Assembly: GCA_001443385.1 (NCBI GenBank)
Contig: LDXP01000024.1
Coordinates: 1 to 33,322 of the forward strand
DNA from: Candidatus Rokubacteria bacterium CSP1-6
GTDB taxonomy: Bacteria > Methylomirabilota > Methylomirabilia > Rokubacteriales > CSP1-6
Direction: 5' to 3'
DNA: 33,322 bases
The notes under the pieces are model-generated. The model saw only the letters and a list, made by a program, of their open reading frames with translations, was not told the DNA's origin and ran no database searches. Positions 1-8,641 of the stretch are shown here, piece by piece. The translations under genes were made by a program, and so were the position numbers. How positions within the stretch are numbered: position 1 is the stretch's first letter; each line of letters opens with the position of its first letter.

Positions 1-76
1 CGGCCCCGAGCCGTACCACATCTGCTACTGCCCGAACTTCGCGGACACCTGGGCGGTGACCAAGCGAGTCCTCTAG
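1..76 (+). CDS. C-terminal end of an unrecognised protein (partial)
   Basis: An open frame enters from the left edge (codons in phase from base 2) and ends at TAG 74-76, giving about 24 residues that finish ADTWAVTKRVL and contain a CYCPN motif. It lies 19 bp before the DctP start on the same strand, so it may be the preceding gene of the same transcript. I do not recognise the family from so short a tail; the two cysteines two apart could be a metal or disulfide site, but nothing more can be said. Confidence 0.5.
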   Translation, partial: GPEPYHICYCPNFADTWAVTKRVL

Positions 77-95
77 GTCAAGAAAGGAGCGTCCC

Positions 96-1127
96 ATGCA
101 ACACGTGCGCGCGTTCTCGCTCGTCCTGATCGTCCTCTCCCTCGCCGTGCTCGCCCTGGCCGGGCCCGTTCAGGCCCAGCAGGTGACCTGGAAGCTCCAG
201 TCTCTTCTGAACCCGGGCTACATGGGCACTGACGCTGAGATCTGGTTCGCCCAGGAGGTGGAGAAGCGGACCGGGGGCAAGGTGAAGGTCACGGTGTACC
301 CAGGCGCGGCCCTGGGCTTCGCCGGCCCCCGGATCCTGACCGTCGTGGGGCAGGGGCTCTTGGAGTCCTCCCAGATGTGGGGGGCGCACGTCTCGGGCGA
401 CCTCCGGCTTGCCGAGATCATCGAGCTGCCCGGGCTGATCCCCTACGACATCCCCCTCAGGAAGAAGATCGTCCAGATGGTCCTGCCGGCGCAAGAAAAG
501 GCCATGGGGGGCTTCGGCGTGCTCCCGCTGGCGTCGGGGCAGGTGGAGCCGCGAAACATCTACTCGCGCAAACCCATCCGGAGCATCGCCGACCTGAAGG
601 GCCTGAAGCTCCGGGCTCAGGGCGTCGTGGAGACGGAGTTCACCAAGGCGATCGGGGCCACCCCTGTCACGCTCTCGTGGGAGGAGGTCTATCCCGCGAT
701 GCAGCAGGGTGTGATCGACGCCTACTGGGTGACCCACAGCGCCACCTTCAACGCCAAGCTCCATGAGGTGGCGAAGTACTGCTACGAGGTGGGGCTGGGC
801 GGCGCCAACTGGTTCGTGATCGTCAACAAGGCTGCCCTGGACAAACTCCCACCTGACGCGAAGAAGGTGGTGCTGGACCTCCGCCAGCCGGTGTCGGATA
901 AACTGTGGGACCGCGTGGACGGAGACATCCGGGAGTTCAAGAAGCGCCTCCAGGAGAAGGGGATGACGTTCACCCAGGCCTCCCCCGAGGACATGAAGGC
1001 CATGCTGGACGCGGCCCCGAAGGTCTGGGACAGCTGGCTCCAGAAGGCCGGGCCGGAGGCCGCGGACCTCGTGGTAAAGATCAAGGCGACTGTGGCCGAT
1101 TGGGAGAAGAAGGGCCGCAAGCTCTAA
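96..1127 (+). CDS. dctP: TRAP transporter periplasmic solute-binding protein (DctP family)
   Basis: This is the extracytoplasmic receptor of a tripartite ATP-independent transporter, 343 aa. A signal peptide spans about residues 1-27 (basic MQHVR, hydrophobic core, VQAQ cleavage region). Residues 160-225 carry the family hallmark DLKGLKLRAQG, with R173 at the position of the arginine that salt-bridges the substrate carboxylate, followed by TPVTLSWEEVYPAMQQGVIDA. AAGAAAGGAG at 80-89 is a good ribosome site six bases before the ATG. DctQ follows after 4 bp and DctM after that, so the set is a complete TRAP operon. The family binds organic acids; the ligand cannot be read from sequence. The next genes, on the opposite strand, encode an organic-acid operon, so a shared theme is possible but unproven. 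Confidence 0.93.
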   Translation: MQHVRAFSLVLIVLSLAVLALAGPVQAQQVTWKLQSLLNPGYMGTDAEIWFAQEVEKRTGGKVKVTVYPGAALGFAGPRILTVVGQGLLESSQMWGAHVSGDLRLAEIIELPGLIPYDIPLRKKIVQMVLPAQEKAMGGFGVLPLASGQVEPRNIYSRKPIRSIADLKGLKLRAQGVVETEFTKAIGATPVTLSWEEVYPAMQQGVIDAYWVTHSATFNAKLHEVAKYCYEVGLGGANWFVIVNKAALDKLPPDAKKVVLDLRQPVSDKLWDRVDGDIREFKKRLQEKGMTFTQASPEDMKAMLDAAPKVWDSWLQKAGPEAADLVVKIKATVADWEKKGRKL

Positions 1128-1131
1128 CCTG

Positions 1132-1620
1132 ATGCGGCGGCTGGTCCGCTGCCTGGAAGCCCTGTCCGACGGGGCGGGATACGCCGCGGGGATCACCGTC
1201 TTCGGGCTCACCCTGCTCATCGCCGCCGGCGTGTTCTCGCGGCGGGTCCTGGGCTCCCCCCTCCTCTCGGTGGACGAGGTCTCCGGCTACCTCCTGCTCG
1301 CCATCGTCTTTCTGGGGCTCGCCCACACGATGAAGGCCGGCGGGCACATCCGCTCCGACATCGTCCTCGCCCACGTTCCAGCCGGGGTGCGTGGCGGGCT
1401 GGAGGTGCTCGCCACGCTCCTCGCCTTCCTGTTCGCGCTGGCGCTCGCCGGCGGGAACTGGGTCCTCGTCGCCGAGTACTACGGGCGCGGGACTCTGTCC
1501 TTCAAGTACCTTCAGATTCCGCTCTGGATTCCCGCCTCCTTGCTCGTCGTCGGGGTGATCCTCCTCCTGCTGCAGCTCGTGGCCCGGTTCCTCCGCCAGG
1601 TCGCCCGCGGGTCCGGGTGA
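1132..1620 (+). CDS. dctQ: TRAP transporter small permease subunit (DctQ family)
   Basis: A 162-residue inner-membrane protein with four hydrophobic segments, near residues 15-40, 45-65, 85-110 and 130-155. The order and size are typical of DctQ, the small subunit that packs against DctM. The motif LLSVDEVSGYLLLAIVFLGLAHTMKAGGHI matches the family pattern of an early membrane helix followed by HI-x-x-D. It starts 4 bp after the DctP stop and ends 3 bp before the DctM start, so translation is probably coupled. Confidence 0.9.
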   Translation: MRRLVRCLEALSDGAGYAAGITVFGLTLLIAAGVFSRRVLGSPLLSVDEVSGYLLLAIVFLGLAHTMKAGGHIRSDIVLAHVPAGVRGGLEVLATLLAFLFALALAGGNWVLVAEYYGRGTLSFKYLQIPLWIPASLLVVGVILLLLQLVARFLRQVARGSG

Positions 1621-1623
1621 GCC

Positions 1624-2934
1624 GTGCCCGGCCTGACGGTCCTGCTCGCCGCCATCGCGCTGATGGTCGCGCTCCTCATCGGCGGGCTCTGGATCGCGTT
1701 CGCCGTGGGCCTGGGCGGGATCGTCGCCCTGTATCCGATCCTGGGCCAGAAGACCCTCACCCTCTTCGGCCTCACCAGCTGGGACACGGGCACGAGCTTC
1801 GTCCTCGTGGCGATTCCCCTCTTCGTCTTCATGGGTGAGCTGATCTCCTCGGGCGGGCTCGTCCAGCTCCTCTACTCCGGCGTCGCCAAGGCCATCAGCG
1901 GACTGCCGGGAGGCCTGGTGCAGACCAACCTGATCGCGTGCACCATTTTCGCCGCCTGCTCGGGCTCGAGCCTCGCGTCCGCTGCCACCATGGGGCGGGT
2001 CGCGTACCCGGAGCAGGTCGTCAAGCGCGGCTACGACCCGAGCCTCGTCCTGGGATCGGTCGCGGCGGGCGGGACCCTCGGGATCCTGATCCCCCCCAGT
2101 ATCTTCTTCATCGTGTACGGCGCCATCGCCGACCAGTCGGTGGGCAAGCTCTTCCTCGCCGGCCTCTTCCCCGGCCTCATGATGTCGAGCTTCTTCATGC
2201 TCTACGTGGCCATCCGGTGTGTGGCCCAGCGGGGGCTGGTCCCCGCCGCAGCCGGCGCCAATCCCGGCGTGGGTTGGTGGGCGCGCCTGGCGGGCCTCCT
2301 GGAAGTCTGGCCGTTCGTGGTTCTGATCGTGGCGGTCCTGGGCGGTCTCTACGGGGGGATCGCCACGCCCACCGAGGCGGCCGGCGTCGGCGCGTCGGTG
2401 TCCCTGCTGATCGCCCTGGCCTACCGCACGCTGACCTGGCGGGGGTTCTGGGACGCCTGCCTGGGGACGGTGCGGACGACGTCCATGATCTTCCTCATCC
2501 TGATCTCGGCAAAGGTGATGGCCGTGGCGCTGGCGTACTACGGCGTCCCGAGCCTCATGAAGGACTTCGCGCGCTCGTTCGGCTCGCCGATCATCCTGCT
2601 GGTCATCATCTCCTTCGTGTACCTCGTCCTGGGGACCGTCTTCGAGGATTTCTCGCTGATGATCATCCTGCTGCCGTTCGTCCTCCCCGCCATCCAGGCG
2701 GCCGGCTATGACCCCATCTGGTTCGGGGTGTACATGTGCATGCTGCTGGAGGCCGGGCTGCTCTCGCCGCCGGTGGGATTGAACCTCTTCGTCATCCAGG
2801 GAGTGACGGGGGCGCCGCTCGGTCAGGTCGTCCGGGGGAGCGTCCCGTTCCTGTTCCTCCTCCTCACCGGGGCCGTCATCATCGTCACCTTTCCCCAGAT
2901 CGCTCTCTGGCTCCCCTCCGTGTGGGTCGGCTGA
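1624..2934 (+). CDS. dctM: TRAP transporter large permease subunit (DctM family)
   Basis: A 436-residue polytopic membrane protein, the ion-coupled transport subunit of the TRAP system. Strong family signatures include GSSLASAATMGRVAYPEQ and GYDPSLVLGSVAAGGTLGIL followed by IPPS (residues about 120-160), GGIATPTEAAGVGA near the middle, and EAGLLSPPVGLN near the C-terminus. The length fits the 425-440 usual for DctM. The start is GTG, 3 bp after the DctQ stop. It converges on the minus-strand 2-hydroxyacid dehydrogenase, with only 22 bp between the two stop codons and no clear terminator in that gap. Confidence 0.94.
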   Translation: MPGLTVLLAAIALMVALLIGGLWIAFAVGLGGIVALYPILGQKTLTLFGLTSWDTGTSFVLVAIPLFVFMGELISSGGLVQLLYSGVAKAISGLPGGLVQTNLIACTIFAACSGSSLASAATMGRVAYPEQVVKRGYDPSLVLGSVAAGGTLGILIPPSIFFIVYGAIADQSVGKLFLAGLFPGLMMSSFFMLYVAIRCVAQRGLVPAAAGANPGVGWWARLAGLLEVWPFVVLIVAVLGGLYGGIATPTEAAGVGASVSLLIALAYRTLTWRGFWDACLGTVRTTSMIFLILISAKVMAVALAYYGVPSLMKDFARSFGSPIILLVIISFVYLVLGTVFEDFSLMIILLPFVLPAIQAAGYDPIWFGVYMCMLLEAGLLSPPVGLNLFVIQGVTGAPLGQVVRGSVPFLFLLLTGAVIIVTFPQIALWLPSVWVG

Positions 2935-2956
2935 GCCGGCTCCGGGAACGCCGGCG

Positions 2957-3991
2957 TCAGCGAAGGCCGCCGGCCTTCTTCGAGCCGAAGCGCTCGCGCC
3001 AGCGCGCCGCCGCCGGCGGGTTGACGATGTGCTTGGGCATCTCGCCCTTGAGCGCGCTCAGGGTGGACTCGAGAGCCAGCTTCAGGTTCGCCAGCCGCCC
3101 CGTCTCGGTGTGGCTCACGTTGTGCGGGGTGAGGATCACCCGCGAGGGATCCAGCATGCGCAGCGGGCTCTCCATGGGGAGGGGCTCCTGCTCGAAGACG
3201 TCGAGCGCCGCCCCCCCGATCCAGCTCTCGTCGATCGCCCGGTAGAGGGCGCTTTCGTCCACCAGCTCGCCGCGGGCCGAGTTGATGAGGAACGCCGTCC
3301 GCTTCATGGACCTGAGCTCTTTTTCCCCGATCATGTGGCGCGTCTTCGGAGTCAGCGACAGGTGCAGGCTCACGATGTCGGATTCCGCCAGGAGCGTCGT
3401 GAGAGGGACGAGCGTGACACCGAGGGGGCGGGCCGTCTCCGGCGCGATGTAGGGATCGTATGCCAGCAGGCGCGCCTCCCAGCCCTGAAGGCGCCGGGCG
3501 ACCTGCGTGCCGACGCGGCCGAACCCCACGAGGCCGACCGTCCTTCCGGAGAGAAGCCAGCCACGGTCGATCCGCTGGCCCCACTCACCGCGGCGGAGCT
3601 TGGCCTCGTTGCGCTTGACGCGCTTCAGGAGCGCGAGCATGAACGCGATCGCCGCCTCGGCAACGCCGTGGAAGTTCTGCGGCGTGGGGCTGTTGGCCAC
3701 GACGATGCCCAGCTCCGTGGCGGCGGAGACCTCGATCTTGTCCACGCTGATGTACGGCACGACGACGAGGCGGAGCCGCTCGGCGGCCTGTATCACCGCG
3801 CGGGTGACCGTGTCCAGGTGGGACGCCATGATGATATCGGCGTCCCGGCACCACTCGATCAGCTCCTCCTCGGTGTAGGGTTGCCGCGCCGGCTGGTCCA
3901 CCGGCCGCCCGAGGACGACCTCGTGGCCGAGCTCGCGCAGCGGCTCGAACTCCTGGGACGGCCCGTAGGCGCCGGTGACGTAGATCTTCAT
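2957..3991 (-). CDS. NAD-dependent D-2-hydroxyacid dehydrogenase (phosphoglycerate-dehydrogenase-like)
   Basis: A 344-residue member of the D-isomer 2-hydroxyacid dehydrogenase family, which interconverts 2-oxoacids and D-2-hydroxyacids with NAD(P). The nucleotide-binding motif GFGRVG is at residues 156-161 with D179 at the end of the second strand. The catalytic set is present: R240 in NSARGELVDE, E269 in DVFEQEP and H290 in LTPHNVSH. There is no regulatory ACT domain, so true SerA is unlikely. Its ATG overlaps the TGA of the upstream ThDP enzyme by 4 bp (ATGA at 3988-3991), making it the last gene of the UbiD/TAXI operon. It may reduce or oxidise a 2-oxo/hydroxy acid made or used by the ThDP enzyme; that link is inferred. 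Confidence 0.9.
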   Translation of the reverse strand: MKIYVTGAYGPSQEFEPLRELGHEVVLGRPVDQPARQPYTEEELIEWCRDADIIMASHLDTVTRAVIQAAERLRLVVVPYISVDKIEVSAATELGIVVANSPTPQNFHGVAEAAIAFMLALLKRVKRNEAKLRRGEWGQRIDRGWLLSGRTVGLVGFGRVGTQVARRLQGWEARLLAYDPYIAPETARPLGVTLVPLTTLLAESDIVSLHLSLTPKTRHMIGEKELRSMKRTAFLINSARGELVDESALYRAIDESWIGGAALDVFEQEPLPMESPLRMLDPSRVILTPHNVSHTETGRLANLKLALESTLSALKGEMPKHIVNPPAAARWRERFGSKKAGGLR

Positions 3992-5700
3992 GGCTTCTTG
4001 CAGATCACGTTCAGGAGGGCCTGCCGCCGCTCCTCGCTCACCACCTTGAGCGCCCGCGCGAGCGCGCCGGGGAGCTCAGCCGGGTCCTCCACGCGCTCGC
4101 CGTGGCCGCCCGAGGCCCGGCAGATCAGCTCGTAGTCGGGGGCGGGCTCGAGGTCGCTCATCGGCATCGCGCCCGTGCGCACCGCCCAGCCGTCGGGGGC
4201 GTAGGCCTTCGTCGCGCGCTTGACCGCGTTCCAGGCGCGGTTGTTGAAGACGACCACGAGGAGGGGCAGGTTGTAGGCGCGCGACACGAAATGAGACGCC
4301 GTAGGGGACCCGAAGATGTAGGCGCCGTCCCCCACCGCGCAAATGACCGTCTTGTCCGGCGCGGCGAGCTTCGCGCCGAGCGCCGCCCCCAGTCCCCAGC
4401 CAAGCCCCGCCGCGGGCGATGGGCCGTAGTAGGTTCCAGGCGTGCTGAAGCAGGTCTGCGTCACGTCCAGGTCGTACTCGTTCACCACGATGGTGGTCTC
4501 GTCCAGGACGTCTCCCAGGCAGCGCGAGAGCCAGGCCATGTCGATGGGGTGGTCCCCCATCACCGCCCGCGCGGTGGCCTTCCAGCGGCTGCGCTGGCCT
4601 GCGTGCTCGGTGCCCCACCGCTGTCGCCGGGCCGCCACCCGGGCGGGGTCGGGGCCCGCCGCGACAACGGCTTCCGCCAGCGCCGCGAGAGTCAAGCGCG
4701 GCGTCCCCGCCAGCGCCACGTCCGCCGGAAAGCCGCGGATCGGGTAGCGCGCGAAGAGGGGATCCACCGCCACCTGGATCACCTTCGCCTCCGGCCGCGG
4801 CGCGGCGAGCTTCGGGATCCATGGGACGTCGCTCTCCACCGCGAGGATCACATCGGCCTCCGCCAGGTACGGCGCCGGATCGTAGCCCGCGTGGAGCGGG
4901 TGGTTCTGGGGAAAGTTGACGTGGGTGTGCCAGTGGTCGAAGTGCGGCGCGCCGAGCGCTTCGGCGAGCCTGACCAGCGGCGCCACGGCGGCCGGGTCCC
5001 GCCCCGGCGCCTTGGCGATGATGAGGGGGTTCCGCGCCCCGGCCAGGATCCGGGCGGCTTCGGCGATCGCCGCGGCATCGGCGACGGTCGCGCTGTTCCG
5101 CGGGGCGCGGCTCGGGTCGCCGTACTCGAGCGTCTCCATGCGTTCGGCGAGCACTTCCCGCGGCAGCGTCAGATACACGGGGCCGGGAGGCTCGGCGCAG
5201 GCGATCGCGAGCGCGCGGTCCACTACGGTCTCGATCTGCGATCCCATCCTGAGCTCGTAGTCCCACTTGACGAACTCTCGCAGCAGGGCGCCCTGATCGA
5301 AGGCTTCCTGGGCCCAATGGATGTAGCGGTTCCGGGCTCCCGGAAGGCTTCCCTCCGTGAGCGGGGTGCGCCCGGCGGTGAACAGGATCGGGACGTGGGC
5401 ACGGGCGGCGTTCATGATCCCACCCAGGGCATTGGCGGTCCCGACGATGACGTGGACCATGACGGCCTGCGGGCGTCCCGTGACCATCGCGTACCCGTGG
5501 GCCATGGCCACGGCCGTCACCTCGTGAGGGACCGTGACGGGACGCGGGTGCACGAGCCCCTGGGAGAGCCGCTTGGCGTACGCCTCCACGATCGGCGCGA
5601 AGTCGGTCCCCGCGTTGCCGAAGAAGTGCTCGATGCCCCGCGCGGCCAGGAGTTCCAGGTACGCCTCCGCCGCGCTCTCCACCGCCACCCGTTTCAGCAT
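3988..5700 (-). CDS. Thiamine-diphosphate-dependent enzyme (acetolactate synthase / benzoylformate decarboxylase-like)
   Basis: A 570-residue ThDP enzyme with the usual three-domain order. The N-terminal PYR domain carries catalytic glutamate E60 (VPHEVTAVAMAHGYA), a central domain spans about 200-345, and the PP domain has the Mg/ThDP motif GDG at 457-459 ending in NN at 486-487. Such enzymes decarboxylate or ligate 2-oxoacids. It lacks features that would fix it as a biosynthetic IlvB, and its neighbours are catabolic. An open frame extends 65 codons further upstream, but that part is antisense-like sequence inside the amidohydrolase. The ATG at 5700 is preferred because it overlaps the amidohydrolase stop as TAATG. 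Substrate unknown: a 2-oxoacid decarboxylase or lyase is my best guess. Confidence 0.88.
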   Translation of the reverse strand: MLKRVAVESAAEAYLELLAARGIEHFFGNAGTDFAPIVEAYAKRLSQGLVHPRPVTVPHEVTAVAMAHGYAMVTGRPQAVMVHVIVGTANALGGIMNAARAHVPILFTAGRTPLTEGSLPGARNRYIHWAQEAFDQGALLREFVKWDYELRMGSQIETVVDRALAIACAEPPGPVYLTLPREVLAERMETLEYGDPSRAPRNSATVADAAAIAEAARILAGARNPLIIAKAPGRDPAAVAPLVRLAEALGAPHFDHWHTHVNFPQNHPLHAGYDPAPYLAEADVILAVESDVPWIPKLAAPRPEAKVIQVAVDPLFARYPIRGFPADVALAGTPRLTLAALAEAVVAAGPDPARVAARRQRWGTEHAGQRSRWKATARAVMGDHPIDMAWLSRCLGDVLDETTIVVNEYDLDVTQTCFSTPGTYYGPSPAAGLGWGLGAALGAKLAAPDKTVICAVGDGAYIFGSPTASHFVSRAYNLPLLVVVFNNRAWNAVKRATKAYAPDGWAVRTGAMPMSDLEPAPDYELICRASGGHGERVEDPAELPGALARALKVVSEERRQALLNVICKKP

Positions 5701-6719
5701 TAGTCCTTCTTCACCTTCAACCGCAGCAGCCGCCGCGCGTTGCCCTCGTAGATCTTGGTCTTCTCGTCGGGGGTCGCGCGCATCCGTTCCATGGCGGCGA
5801 TGGTCTCGCGGATGAAGCCCGGCCCCTTCTCCGGGTCGAAGGGCATGTCGGTCCCGAACAGGACCCGATCGGCGCCGAAGAAGGCCAGGCCGCACTCCAT
5901 GGCGTGGTGCGCTCCGAAGAGGGCGGTGTCGCCGTAGAACATCTTGAAGTAGTCGAGGGGGCGGCGCTTGAGCCGCCCGCGGGCCCCAGCGTCGTCGGGG
6001 TCGTCGGTGCGGCTGCCGAGCTGGTCGAGCCCGTGGCCGGCCCGCCCCTCGAAGTACGGGAGCATGGCGCCCATGTGGTGGGTAATGATCTTGAGGTCAG
6101 CAAAGCGGTCGAAGAGCCCGGAGAACACGAGCCGTCCCATGGCGATGGTGGTTTCGTAGGGCCAGCCGAAGGCCCACCAGAGATCATACCTCGATCGCTT
6201 CTCCGCCGGGTAGTCGGCGAAGGTGTCCGGCCTCGCCGGGTGCATCCAGATCGGGAGCGCGTGTCTTGCCATGCGCTCGAAGATCGGCAGGAACTCAGGC
6301 TCGTCCAGCGGCCGGCCGTTGACGTTGGAGAAGATCTGGACGCCGGTGGCCTGAAGCTCGGTGATCGCGCGGTCGATCTCGTGGAGCGCCGCGTCGGGAT
6401 TGTTCATCGGGAGGGAGGCCACAAAAGCGGGAAACCGGTCGGGATGCTTCGCCACGATCTCGGCCATGCCGTCGTTGGCCAGGCGGGCCAGGTCGGGAGT
6501 GAGCTCGGGACCGCCCAGAGCCTCGATCGGGGGAGACGCCAGCGTCAGCACCTGGACGTACCCCTCGTAGCGATCCATGATCTTGAGGCGCAGGTCCAGG
6601 TCCACGAGCACCGGGATGCCGCGGGTCCGCTTCTGCATATAGCGCCCCGCCGTCGAGACCTGGGTCATTCGATCATAGAACTTGCGGGGGAAGATATGGG
6701 GGAAGACGTCGATCTTCAT
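5700..6719 (-). CDS. Amidohydrolase-2 family protein (ACMSD/6-MSA-decarboxylase-like)
   Basis: A 339-residue TIM-barrel protein of the amidohydrolase_2 group, which includes metal-dependent non-oxidative decarboxylases (ACMSD, resorcylate decarboxylase) and some hydrolases. Visible metal or active-site residues are H8, H160 (IWMHPAR), H214-H215 (ITHHMGAMLPYFEGR) and D291 (FGTDMPFD). The first member of the usual N-terminal HxH pair is F6 (DVFPH), which also occurs in related proteins as I recall, but it may change metal binding. It sits between the TAXI permease (4-bp ATGA overlap at 6716-6719) and the ThDP enzyme (1-bp TAATG overlap), so it is translated in a coupled operon. Whether it decarboxylates or hydrolyses is not determined by sequence. 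Confidence 0.87.
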   Translation of the reverse strand: MKIDVFPHIFPRKFYDRMTQVSTAGRYMQKRTRGIPVLVDLDLRLKIMDRYEGYVQVLTLASPPIEALGGPELTPDLARLANDGMAEIVAKHPDRFPAFVASLPMNNPDAALHEIDRAITELQATGVQIFSNVNGRPLDEPEFLPIFERMARHALPIWMHPARPDTFADYPAEKRSRYDLWWAFGWPYETTIAMGRLVFSGLFDRFADLKIITHHMGAMLPYFEGRAGHGLDQLGSRTDDPDDAGARGRLKRRPLDYFKMFYGDTALFGAHHAMECGLAFFGADRVLFGTDMPFDPEKGPGFIRETIAAMERMRATPDEKTKIYEGNARRLLRLKVKKD

Positions 6720-8641
6720 GGAATCTCCCTTGCTGGACTGAGACGCGCCCCGTTCCGTTCCCACAGGACGAAGAGGACGCCGAGCGCGAGGCCGACGACA
6801 TTGGCCGCGACCCAGACGCCGCCCGACGGGGGCGGGAAGAGAAAGAGCCCGGCGAGCGCCGCCACGCCGCGTTTGGCCCAGCCGAGCGGGCGGAAGAGAA
6901 AGCCCGCGCAGGCGATGCCCAGCAGCACCACGCCGATCACGGCCGTCGTGACCGCAAGCGTGATGTCGACCGCGGTTCCCTTCAGCAGGAGCGCCGGGTG
7001 GTACGCGAAGAAGAAGGGGACGACGTAGGCGACGATCCCCAGCCGCACTCCGGCCCAGCCGGTCTTCATGAAGTCCGCCCGGCCGATGGAGGCCGCCGCG
7101 TAGGTGGCCAGGCAGACCGGCGGGGTGATCATGGAGAGCATGCCGAAGTAGAAGAGGAAGAGGTGGGCCCCCAGAGGGGCGATCCCCAGCTGGACGAGCG
7201 CGGGGCCCACCAGGACGGCGAGCATCACGTAGATCACGGCGGTGGGCATCCCCATCCCGAGCACGATGCAGACGATGGCCGTCAGGGTGAGAAGCACAAG
7301 GCTGTTGCCACCGGCCGCGCCGACCAGAAGGAGGGAGAACTTGAAAGCCAGACCCGAGAGCTGGAGGACCCCGATGACGAAGCCGGCCACCGCGGTGATG
7401 GCCACGAGGTCCAGGAGGACGCGGCCGGTCTCCTCGATCGCGGTGAGCAGCTTCGTGAGCGTGAGCCGGTCCTCCCGCTGGAAGGCGCCGACGAGGAGGG
7501 TGGTGATGACCGCGGCCATGCCGGCCTTGCCCGGCTGCCAGACCGCGATCATCAGCGTATAGACCAGGACGAGGAGGGGAATCAGGAAGCTCCATCCCCG
7601 CCCCATCACGCTGCGGAAGCGGGGGAGCTGGTCTCGCGGGAGTCCCACCAGGCGGTACTTGGCCGCCTCCAGGTCCACTTGGACGAAGAGGGCGAGGTAG
7701 TAGAGAAGCGCGGGGATCACCGCGGCCAGCGCGACCTCGCCGTACGGGATCGCCAGGTACTCGGCGATCAGGAAGGCGGCCACGCCCATGACGGGCGGCA
7801 TGATCTGGCCGCCCGTGGAGGCGACGGCCTCGATCGCCGCGGCCATGTGGGGGGCGTAGCCGGTGCGCTTCATCATCGGGATCGTGATCGCCCCATCCAC
7901 GACCACGTTCGAGACGGCGCTCCCCGATACCGTGCCGAAGAGGCTCGAGGCCACCACGGCGACCTTGGCCGGGCCGCCCCGGTAGCGTCCCATGGCGACG
8001 AGCGCCAGATCGGTGAGGAACTTGTCTCCGCCCACGGCGTAGAGGGCCTGGCCGAAGAAGATGAAGGCCACCACGATGCTCGCCGTCACCGCCAGGGGGA
8101 AGCCGAAGAGGCCGTTCGTGTCCAGATAGAGGTAGACGGCGATCCGCTCCCAGCTGGAGCCCTTGGCGGAGAGGGGGCCGGGAAAAAGGTAGGCGAACTT
8201 GGCGTAGAGAATGAAGGCCGCGCCCAGCGCCACTATCACCCAGCCCACGAGACGCCGGGTGGCCTCGAGAACCAGGAGGATCGCGAGGGCCCCGAGCCAT
8301 ACCTTGTCGGGGGTGAGGACAGCGAGGTGGTACGCGATGGTGGGGTACATGACCAGCACGTAGGCGCCCACGGTGAGACCGCTCAGACTCAGGAGCCAGT
8401 CGTACCAGGGAACGCGCCGGGTCGGCGAACGGGGATGCGACTTGACGCCGAGGAAGACCGAGCCCAGGGCCAGGCCGAGGAAGAGGCCGAGGTACTGTTC
8501 CTTGAAGAACGCGCGGCCGACGAGCTGAGGGGCCTCAAGGGCCCACGCGGCCCCGACCAGCGTGAGGGCTGAGAGGAGCGCGCGCTCAGCGGCCCGTCCC
8601 GCGCCGGTCAGCGACCTGAACTTCGAGGGTCCCGCGGCCAC
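6716..8641 (-). CDS. TRAP transporter fused permease, TAXI type (4TM/12TM DctQM fusion)
   Basis: A 641-residue polytopic protein combining a small-subunit-like N-terminal membrane region with a DctM-like region, the single-chain form found with TAXI binding proteins. Motifs include LFGTVSGSAVSNVVVDGAIT followed by IPMMKRTGYAPHMAAA at about residues 235-270, and TGGQIMPPVMGVAAFLIAEYL, GMGMPTAVIYVML and MITPPVCLATYAAASIGRAD later. The start is GTG at 8641, immediately after the TAA of the binding protein (TAAGTG), so the two are translationally linked. The protein would import the organic anion or amino acid captured by the neighbouring receptor. Substrate unknown; the operon context suggests a carboxylate. 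Confidence 0.92.
   Translation of the reverse strand: MAAGPSKFRSLTGAGRAAERALLSALTLVGAAWALEAPQLVGRAFFKEQYLGLFLGLALGSVFLGVKSHPRSPTRRVPWYDWLLSLSGLTVGAYVLVMYPTIAYHLAVLTPDKVWLGALAILLVLEATRRLVGWVIVALGAAFILYAKFAYLFPGPLSAKGSSWERIAVYLYLDTNGLFGFPLAVTASIVVAFIFFGQALYAVGGDKFLTDLALVAMGRYRGGPAKVAVVASSLFGTVSGSAVSNVVVDGAITIPMMKRTGYAPHMAAAIEAVASTGGQIMPPVMGVAAFLIAEYLAIPYGEVALAAVIPALLYYLALFVQVDLEAAKYRLVGLPRDQLPRFRSVMGRGWSFLIPLLVLVYTLMIAVWQPGKAGMAAVITTLLVGAFQREDRLTLTKLLTAIEETGRVLLDLVAITAVAGFVIGVLQLSGLAFKFSLLLVGAAGGNSLVLLTLTAIVCIVLGMGMPTAVIYVMLAVLVGPALVQLGIAPLGAHLFLFYFGMLSMITPPVCLATYAAASIGRADFMKTGWAGVRLGIVAYVVPFFFAYHPALLLKGTAVDITLAVTTAVIGVVLLGIACAGFLFRPLGWAKRGVAALAGLFLFPPPSGGVWVAANVVGLALGVLFVLWERNGARLSPAREIP

Noticed and set aside
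2963-2977. AAGGCC-GCC-GGCCTT palindrome near the convergent stops of dctM and the dehydrogenase
   Set aside because: Lies inside the dehydrogenase coding end, has a 6-bp stem and no T-run on either strand; not a convincing terminator.
3029-4135. Plus-strand frames antisense to the dehydrogenase and ThDP genes
   Set aside because: They mirror well-recognised minus-strand enzymes and contain only His/Arg/Gly-rich low-information sequence.
5700-8300. Very long open frame (866 codons) on the minus strand covering the permease and amidohydrolase
   Set aside because: Only the last 339 codons are the amidohydrolase. The rest is Arg/Gly/Pro-rich out-of-frame reading of the TAXI permease, a usual effect of high GC.
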